This document shows, one piece after another, positions 21,640 through 26,559 of a DNA stretch of 26,559 bases. This DNA comes from an uncultured Clostridia bacterium (lineage in GTDB: Bacteria > Bacillota > Clostridia > Oscillospirales > Ruminococcaceae): positions 1 to 26,559 of the forward strand of contig CALXKG010000007.1 in the NCBI GenBank assembly GCA_944388825.1. Direction: 5' to 3'. A program made the translations under genes and the position numbers. The notes under the pieces were generated by a model. The model ran no database searches and was not told where the DNA came from. It saw nothing but the letters and a program-made list of their open reading frames with translations. The stretch's first letter is position 1. Each line of letters starts with the position of its first letter.

Positions 21640-23127
21640 ATGGCAGATCAGAACTACCGGCGTCCGGACGGAAAGGAAGACGGCCGGCCGGGCAGCGGCC
21701 AGACCTATCACGGCGGCCGGGCGGCCGGATGGGGCGGGAACCCCGGCGGCGACCCCAACGCCCGGCAGGCTCCGCCGCAGTACGGTATGAACGAAAACGG
21801 CGCCTACCGCTACAGCTATGAGGACTATAACCGCATCTCCTATGCACCCTATCCCGGCGGGGATGGGAAAAAGGGCGGGAATGGGGTCAAGATCTTTGCC
21901 GCGATCATCACGGTGCTGTTTATCGCCGTCCTGATGCTGCTGATCGGGCTTTTGTCCGTCGGGCGGGCGGAGCGCACCGCCGGCTCCCCGGCGCTGGAGG
22001 AAGGTTCCGCTTTACAGGAAGAACCCTCCCGGCCGGAGCGGGACGTCCCGAGCCTGACGATCACTTCCCATGCGGAAGAGGATACGTTTATCAGCTCGGA
22101 CGGCAAACTGACGACCCCGCAGATCTATGAAAAGGTGCGGCCGTCGGTCGTCGGCATCCTGAATTACGCGGCCGAAAACCCGCTGACCGCCGCCTCGTCC
22201 GGCAGCGGCATCATCCTCTCGTCCGACGGGTATATCCTGACCAACGCCCATGTCATCGAAGGGGCGGCCAACCTGATCGTCGTGCTGGACAACAGCGAGG
22301 AATACGCCGCCCAGGTGATCGGCGCCGACACCTCTACCGACCTGGCGGTCTTGAAGGTCGAAGCGGAAAACCTGACCGCCTCGGAACTGGGCGACTCCGA
22401 CCAGCTGCAGGTCGGGGAAAAGGTGGTCGCGATCGGCAACCCGGCGGGGCTGAACCTGGCCGGGTCGACGACACAGGGCTGCGTCTCGGGGCTTGAGCGG
22501 ACCATCTCGGTCAGCCTGGAGAGCGGCGAGACGATCAGCATGGAGGTCATCCAGACCGACGCCGCCATCAATCCCGGCAACTCGGGCGGGCCGCTGATCA
22601 ACGAGTACGGACAGGTCATCGGCATCAATTCCAGCCGGCTGACCGCTTCCAACTATTCGACTTACAACGGCATCGGGTTCGCAATCCCGGTCAACAGCGC
22701 CCTGCCGGTCGTTGAAGACCTGATCCAGTACGGTTATGTCACCGGGCGGGTCAAGCTGGGGATCACCTATTACGCCATCAGCGAAGTGGTCGCGGCAATG
22801 TCCGGGTATACGCCGGGGCTGCTGGTCTACAGCGTCGACACGACGATGGATATCTACCGGAAGGGGATCCGGGCGGGGGATGTCATCACCGAGATCGACG
22901 GCCTTCCGGTTACGACCCGGGACGCCGTCAAGGAGGCGCTGGAAGGCAAGTCGCCGGGGGATTCCATCCTGCTGACCTGTACCCGCACCACCGCTTCCGG
23001 CAGCTCGACCTTCTCGGTCGAGGTGGAGCTGGGGGAGGACACCGGCAGCAGCGATACCGGCGCCTATTCGACCGAGACCGGCGGGGCGGTCGGGGTGCCG
23101 ACGGCGCTGCCGCACAGCGGGATGTGA
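21640..23127 (+). CDS. HtrA/DegP-like membrane-anchored serine protease with PDZ domain
   Basis: The 495-residue protease degrades or refolds misfolded exported proteins. The first ~80 residues are Gly/Pro/Tyr-rich and cytosolic. A membrane anchor follows at about 84-107, then the trypsin-like domain with H204 (TNAHVIEG), D234 (STDLAVLKV) and S315 (NPGNSGGPLIN). One PDZ domain spans about 365-460 (GIRAGDVITEIDGLPV). The last 30 residues are Ser/Thr/Gly-rich. AAAGGTG upstream supports ATG 21640 over an open extension to 21499. It follows the kinase gene by 147 bp; no clear promoter was found there apart from a weak TATGCT near 21538. The neighbours suggest control by the two-component system. 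Confidence 0.93.
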   Translation: MADQNYRRPDGKEDGRPGSGQTYHGGRAAGWGGNPGGDPNARQAPPQYGMNENGAYRYSYEDYNRISYAPYPGGDGKKGGNGVKIFAAIITVLFIAVLMLLIGLLSVGRAERTAGSPALEEGSALQEEPSRPERDVPSLTITSHAEEDTFISSDGKLTTPQIYEKVRPSVVGILNYAAENPLTAASSGSGIILSSDGYILTNAHVIEGAANLIVVLDNSEEYAAQVIGADTSTDLAVLKVEAENLTASELGDSDQLQVGEKVVAIGNPAGLNLAGSTTQGCVSGLERTISVSLESGETISMEVIQTDAAINPGNSGGPLINEYGQVIGINSSRLTASNYSTYNGIGFAIPVNSALPVVEDLIQYGYVTGRVKLGITYYAISEVVAAMSGYTPGLLVYSVDTTMDIYRKGIRAGDVITEIDGLPVTTRDAVKEALEGKSPGDSILLTCTRTTASGSSTFSVEVELGEDTGSSDTGAYSTETGGAVGVPTALPHSGM

Positions 23128-23169
23128 GTTGTTAAGGAAACAACTTTATAGATAAGCACCGCACCCCAA

Positions 23170-23342
23170 AGGCTCCCTCTTTGAGGGAGCTGGCTGCGAA
23201 GCAGACTGAAGGAGTGTGGTTAGACAGCTTCGCTGTATAACCACATAAGCAAAATAGCTTGAAGGAAAAACAGCTTTCGCCTGTTTTTCCCACTCCTTCC
23301 GGCGCATCCGCGCCACCTCCCTCGGGGAGGGAGGCCGGGGTT
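23170..23342 (+). repeat. Palindromic interspersed repeat, copy 2
   Basis: This ~173 bp copy matches 3575-3748 in sequence and orientation. It lies in the convergent gap between htrA and the oxidoreductase gene. Its folding is cleaner than copy 1: GGCTCCCTC/GAGGGAGCT, CTGC/GCAG, TGTGGTTA-ACAGC with GCTGT-TAACCACA, GGAAAAACAG/CTGTTTTTCC, and CCTCCCTC/GAGGGAGG. GAAGGAGTG near the left pairs with CACTCCTTC near the right to close the structure. No coding capacity is evident. Confidence 0.85.
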
Positions 23343-23393
23343 TGCGCCTGCCCGAAAGCTGTATTGTTGTACCTAAAAACAAAAGCAAAAAAG

Positions 23394-23437
23394 AAACCCG
23401 GTGTGTTCTGAAAGGTCAGAACACACCGGGTTTTTAT
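23394..23437. terminator. Bidirectional terminator between htrA and oxidoreductase genes
   Basis: A perfect 17 bp stem (23394-23410 with 23417-23433) closes a 6-base loop. It has Ts on the plus-strand side and a T-rich run on the minus strand, 20 bp after the oxidoreductase stop. Confidence 0.88.
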
Positions 23438-23454
23438 ATGCGTGTCTTTAAAAA

Positions 23455-24558
23455 TCAGCACTCAAACGGGACGGGGCGGCCTTCCGCATCCGACTGGAAA
23501 GCGGCTTCCATCAGCTTCATGACCCGCATCATCTGCGGATGGGTGATAAGCTGGGTCTCTTCGCCGTCGATCGCCTTGCAGACGTTGCGGTAGAAGTCGT
23601 GGACGTCCGAATGGATGTCCGGGACCGGCAGGTGGTCGAGGGAGCTGGGCTTGCGGGGTGCCATCGTCTTGGTGAGGCCGGCGGCGGTGATGACGGGCTT
23701 GACCTCGCCTTCGTCGTCGTTCTTGTAGATGACCATCTCGCCGCTCGCGGTGTCAAAGCTCTGCAGCATCGCGGTGCCGACCGCGCCCTGCATATACCAG
23801 CGGGGGAGGTTGATGAAGTTGGTGGTGCCGACTTCGATCCGGTAAACCAGGCCGCTTTCAAAGACCACGTCCATCTTGAAGCCGTCGTCTACTTCGTCGT
23901 TGGTGATGTGGTCCATCCGGGCGTAGACGCTCTTGACCTTCTCGGGGATCATCTGGAGCATCTGGTCGATCAGATGGACGCCCCAGTCGAGCATCATCCC
24001 GCCGCCGTGGGCCTTATGCTGCCGCCAGTCGCCGGGGATGCCGCGGGAACCGTGGACGCGGGACTCGATGTTGAAGACGTACCCCAGTTTGCCGCTTTCG
24101 TATACTTCCTTCATCGCGAGGAAGTCCTCGTCCCAGCGGCGGTTCTGGTGGACGGTGAACAGCTTGCCGGTGCGGACGGAAGCGTCGATCATCTCCTGCA
24201 GGTCGGCGCTGCAAAGCGTGACCGGCTTTTCGCTGATGACGTTCTTGCCGGCTTCCATCCCGCGGATGGCCAGCTCCTTGTGGCAGTCGTTCGGGACCGC
24301 CAGCACCAGGATATCGACCTCCGGGTCGGCCAGCACCGCTTCAAAAGAAGGATAGGCATAGATGCCGCGCTCCCGGGCCAGCTGCTGCCGCTCTTCCTTG
24401 ATGTCGTACACGCCTTTCAGCACGACGCAGTCGCTGCCGTTCTCCATGCCTTTCGGCGGCTGATAGCCGTCGTTTTCCAGCTTGGCGCCGCAGATCGCGC
24501 GGGTATGCCAGCCGCCCATGCCGCCATAGCCGATGACTACAACATTTTTCTTTGCCAT
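23455..24558 (-). CDS. Gfo/Idh/MocA-family NAD(P)-dependent oxidoreductase
   Basis: The 367-residue cytosolic enzyme probably oxidises or reduces a sugar or inositol-type substrate. The Rossmann motif is VVVIGYGGMGGWHTR (GxGxxG at 10-15). EKP at 110-112 carries the conserved lysine, and DWGVHLIDQM (191-200) supplies the H195/D198 active-site pair of the family. AAAGGGTG precedes ATG 24558. It is monocistronic, with its own promoter, a LacI/CcpA-type operator over the start site and a bidirectional terminator. That operator suggests sugar-responsive repression. The substrate (myo-inositol, glucose, a 3-keto-sugar or other) cannot be told from sequence. Confidence 0.92.
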   Translation of the reverse strand: MAKKNVVVIGYGGMGGWHTRAICGAKLENDGYQPPKGMENGSDCVVLKGVYDIKEERQQLARERGIYAYPSFEAVLADPEVDILVLAVPNDCHKELAIRGMEAGKNVISEKPVTLCSADLQEMIDASVRTGKLFTVHQNRRWDEDFLAMKEVYESGKLGYVFNIESRVHGSRGIPGDWRQHKAHGGGMMLDWGVHLIDQMLQMIPEKVKSVYARMDHITNDEVDDGFKMDVVFESGLVYRIEVGTTNFINLPRWYMQGAVGTAMLQSFDTASGEMVIYKNDDEGEVKPVITAAGLTKTMAPRKPSSLDHLPVPDIHSDVHDFYRNVCKAIDGEETQLITHPQMMRVMKLMEAAFQSDAEGRPVPFEC

Positions 24559-24577
24559 ATTTCTTGCACCCTTTCCG

Positions 24578-24591
24578 TGTAAACGTTTACA
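24578..24591. promoter_or_regulatory. LacI/CcpA-type operator (cre-like)
   Basis: TGTAAACGTTTACA is a perfect 14 bp palindrome with the central CG typical of LacI-family operators, and it fits the CcpA cre consensus. It lies immediately downstream of the oxidoreductase -10 box, covering the start site, the usual repressing position. Confidence 0.85.
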
Positions 24592-24596
24592 TCCTT

Positions 24597-24625
24597 AGTA
24601 TACCCGACCTGTTTCAAATTCTCAA
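24597..24625 (-). promoter_or_regulatory. Sigma-A promoter of the oxidoreductase gene
   Basis: On the minus strand TTGAGA (24620-24625) and TATACT (24597-24602) are 17 bp apart, with the LacI-type operator directly downstream. Confidence 0.75.
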
Positions 24626-24829
24626 TAGGCAAAAAGGCAGAATTTCAGGGGAAATTTCTGGTCAAAAATGGCAAAACGACAATCCCCGGCCGGTATGCCG
24701 GGGAATACCGGCGAGATGGGGGCGCGGGGGATGGAGCGGGCGGATAAATTACCCTCCCTTTACCTTTTCTTTATTCCGGATTTACAAAAGTACGGTATCC
24801 TGTCTAAAAAAATAACTTTTTCAAATTAT

Positions 24830-24854
24830 ACCCGATTTTCAGGATTACCCCGAA
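24830..24854 (+). promoter_or_regulatory. Possible SigI-type autoregulatory promoter
   Basis: ACCC (24830-24833) and CGAA (24851-24854) are 17 bp apart, about 50 bp upstream of the sigI ATG. Known SigI promoters carry a C-rich -35 and a CGAA-like -10, and sigI genes usually autoregulate. The match is short and could be chance. GTATCCTGT occurs twice around it (24795 and 24872). I see no good sigma-A promoter in 24660-24904. Confidence 0.25.
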
Positions 24855-24904
24855 AAAGAACCGCGTCTTCCGTATCCTGTAATTGCGGATGGGAGGGAAC
24901 GATT

Positions 24905-25642
24905 ATGGTCCGGACAGAACAGGACATCCTGCGGCTGGTCTACGCCGCGAAAATCGACCGCGAAGCCGCCGACGCGCTCATCCGGCAGTATATGGGCTTT
25001 ATCCGCAGCGAGACGGTGAAGTTTACCCACGCGCCTCCCGAGGAGGGGCATGAGGATGAACTGAGCCTTGCAATGTTTGCCTTTTACGAGGCGGCGCTGC
25101 ACTATGAACGGGGGCGCGGTTCTTTTCTGGGCTATGCCGCCCGGGCGATCCGCAACCGGCTGATTGACCACTACCGGACGGAAAAGCGCCACCGGGGGCA
25201 TCTCCCGCTTCAGCAGGAGGCCGGGGACGGCCGGGAGGACCCGCCGGCGGATACGATTGCCGATCCCAGGGACGCCTACGGCGAGATGGAGATGCGGGAG
25301 GCGAGCCGGGAAGAGATCGCGAAGTTTTCCCGGGAGCTGGAAAAGTTTGGCCTGTGCCTGACAGACGTCGCGGAAAACTGCCCCCGGCAGGGGCGGACGT
25401 TTGCGGCCTGCCGCAGGGCGCTGGATTACGCCCGGGGAAAACCGGAGCTTTTGCGGAAGCTGGCGGAAAACGGGCGGCTGCCGGCGGCGGAACTGGCGCG
25501 GGAGGCCGGCGTTGACCGCAAGACGCTGGAACGGCACCGGAAATACCTGGTGGCGGCGCTGCTGGCCTTTACCAACGGCTTTGTCATCATCCGCGGGCAT
25601 CTGCGCCGGCTGGCGCCGCCGAGAGGAGGGGAAACGGGATGA
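24905..25642 (+). CDS. sigI: RNA polymerase sigma factor, SigI family
   Basis: The 245-residue alternative sigma factor is recognised by region 2 at about 22-97 (ALIRQYMGFIRSET, FYEAALHYERGRGSFLGYAA, RNRLIDHYRTEKR) and the SigI-specific C-terminal domain at about 140-232 (SRELEKFGLCLTDVAENCPR, ending AELAREAGVDRKTLERHRKY). SigI factors respond to heat in Bacillus and to extracellular polysaccharide in cellulolytic Clostridia. GGGAGGGAACGATT lies before ATG 24905. Its 3' end overlaps rsgI as ATGA, so factor and anti-sigma are translated together. It is probably held inactive by RsgI at the membrane. Confidence 0.92.
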   Translation: MVRTEQDILRLVYAAKIDREAADALIRQYMGFIRSETVKFTHAPPEEGHEDELSLAMFAFYEAALHYERGRGSFLGYAARAIRNRLIDHYRTEKRHRGHLPLQQEAGDGREDPPADTIADPRDAYGEMEMREASREEIAKFSRELEKFGLCLTDVAENCPRQGRTFAACRRALDYARGKPELLRKLAENGRLPAAELAREAGVDRKTLERHRKYLVAALLAFTNGFVIIRGHLRRLAPPRGGETG

Positions 25643-26541
25643 AATACCTTGTGCTGGAGACCCACCCCGGCTATGCGGTGCTGCTGGACGAGGAGGGGCG
25701 GTTTGTCCGGGCGGCAAACTTCCGCTACCGGGTCGGGGAAAAGGTGGAAAACGCCGTCCTGATGCGGGAGCCGGAAAAGAAAAACCGCTGGCTGCCGGCG
25801 GCGGGCGGCGCGGCGGCGGCCTGTATTGCGCTGGGGTTTGCCGGGTACTTTGGCTATTACGCCCCCAACTTCACCGTTTACGGCAGCCTGACGATGGAGA
25901 TCAACCCTTCGGTGGAGATGGCGCTGAGCGAGACCGGGCGGGTGCTGGGGCTTACAGGCCTGAACCCGGACGGCGAAGCGCTGGTGGAGGGGTATGACTA
26001 TCGCGGCCGGCGGCGGGATGAGGCGGCGGAGGAACTGGTCGGCCGGGCGATTGACATGGGGTTTTTGTCGGGCGGCGAGGCGGTGACCATCTCCGTCCGC
26101 AGTCGGGACGGCGGATGGCAGGCGGATACCGAGGCGGGGACCCGGGCGGCGCTGGAAGGAGCCTACGGCGAATGGATCGTGATCCGGCTGCCGGACGACC
26201 CGCCGCCGGAAGAACCGGAAAAAGCCTCCGGCGCGTCCGAACCCGAGATCGTGATCCCGCTGCCGGAACCGGAAAGCGAGCCGGAACCGGCTGCGGAACC
26301 CCCGGCGGAGAGCGCCCCTGTCTATCTCCCGGCAGACGATGACGACGACGGACCGTTTGAAGATGACGAAGGCGACGATCGGTTCGAGGATGATGAAGAC
26401 GGCGACCTGGACGGCTGGCCTGAGGATGACGAAGACGACGATCGGTTTGAGGATGATGAAGACGGCGATCTGGACGGCTGGCCTGAGGATGACGAAGACG
26501 ACGATCGGTTTGAGGACGACGATGATTTGGACGACGACTGA
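25639..26541 (+). CDS. rsgI: RsgI-like membrane anti-sigma factor with acidic repeat tail
   Basis: The 300-residue protein binds SigI through its N-terminal RsgI domain (MKYLVLETHPGYAVLLDEEG, residues 1-40), crosses the membrane at about 51-74, and carries the extracellular RsgI middle domain at about 77-155 (VYGSLTMEINPSVEMALSE). N89-P90 corresponds to the Asn-Pro bond reported to undergo autoproteolysis in clostridial RsgI proteins. A Pro/Glu-rich linker (about 185-232) leads to a tail of Asp/Glu repeats in place of the carbohydrate-binding or hydrolase domains found in many clostridial RsgIs. GGAGGGG lies before ATG 25639. The stop at 26539-26541 is 18 bp from the window edge, so any later gene is not visible. 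Confidence 0.92.
   Translation: MKYLVLETHPGYAVLLDEEGRFVRAANFRYRVGEKVENAVLMREPEKKNRWLPAAGGAAAACIALGFAGYFGYYAPNFTVYGSLTMEINPSVEMALSETGRVLGLTGLNPDGEALVEGYDYRGRRRDEAAEELVGRAIDMGFLSGGEAVTISVRSRDGGWQADTEAGTRAALEGAYGEWIVIRLPDDPPPEEPEKASGASEPEIVIPLPEPESEPEPAAEPPAESAPVYLPADDDDDGPFEDDEGDDRFEDDEDGDLDGWPEDDEDDDRFEDDEDGDLDGWPEDDEDDDRFEDDDDLDDD
26377..26538 (+). repeat. 63 bp tandem repeat encoding the acidic RsgI tail
   Basis: Two nearly identical 63 bp units (26377-26439 and 26440-26502) and a degenerate partial third encode a 21-residue unit beginning DRFEDDEDGDLDGWP. A diverged copy (DGPFEDDEGD) precedes them. The high DNA identity suggests recent in-frame duplication, so the copy number may vary between strains. 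Confidence 0.88.
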
Positions 26542-26559
26542 TTTCTGAAAAAAATTTTT

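Noticed and set aside
26377..26538. Dockerin or thrombospondin-type calcium repeats in the RsgI tail
   Set aside because: The repeats are acidic and contain DEDGDLDG, but they lack the regular spacing and hydrophobic residues of those families. I describe them only as acidic repeats.

Overview
The window looks like a chromosomal stretch from a GC-rich, anaerobic, Gram-positive member of the Clostridia, probably an Oscillospiraceae/Ruminococcaceae-type gut commensal. The evidence is a pyruvate:ferredoxin oxidoreductase, a SigI/RsgI pair, a YesM/YesN system beside LplB/LplC-type permeases, an Rrf2 regulator, strong sigma-A promoters (TTGnnn-17-TATAAT) and palindromic repeats between genes. The taxonomic placement is inference from gene content. 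I saw no tRNA, rRNA, CRISPR array, transposase, integrase or phage gene. There are 17 coding regions; the first is cut by the left window edge.

Layout. (1) 1-3.5 kb: the 5' part of nifJ (minus strand) diverges from a solitary mreB-like gene followed by cysK. (2) 3.5-6.3 kb: a palindromic repeat (copy 1) and a terminator separate cysK from a convergent class A penicillin-binding protein gene. (3) 6.4-8.8 kb: a CE1/esterase-D-like hydrolase, then a FucO-type lactaldehyde reductase whose promoter spacer holds a palindrome. (4) 8.8-16.8 kb: a carbohydrate-uptake locus. Leftward genes encode LplB- and LplC-type permeases and a solute-binding protein; rightward genes encode a YesN-type response regulator and YesM-type kinase, then a second palindromic element and a cysteine-type sulfatase. 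No transport ATPase is present, so a shared MsmX-like ATPase is likely. (5) 16.8-18.9 kb: an iron-sulfur flavoprotein divergent from an Rrf2 regulator, then a CIRCE element upstream of a GNAT acetyltransferase. (6) 18.9-23.1 kb: an OmpR-type response regulator, its kinase and an HtrA-like protease form an envelope-stress-like group, with an AT-rich heptamer-repeat element between regulator and kinase. (7) 23.1-26.5 kb: repeat copy 2, a Gfo/Idh/MocA oxidoreductase behind a LacI/CcpA-type operator, and sigI-rsgI, whose anti-sigma factor ends in acidic tandem repeats.

The most striking observations are these. An in-frame TGA sits exactly at the expected lipobox cysteine of the solute-binding protein, although TGA is an ordinary stop elsewhere in the window. 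A ~174 bp multi-hairpin repeat occurs in two convergent intergenic regions and shows a compensatory change in one hairpin. A heat-shock CIRCE operator precedes an acetyltransferase instead of a chaperone gene. The two divergent promoters of the sugar-uptake locus share a CATGGGAA element at the -35 position. The fucO promoter carries a palindrome between its -35 and -10 boxes.
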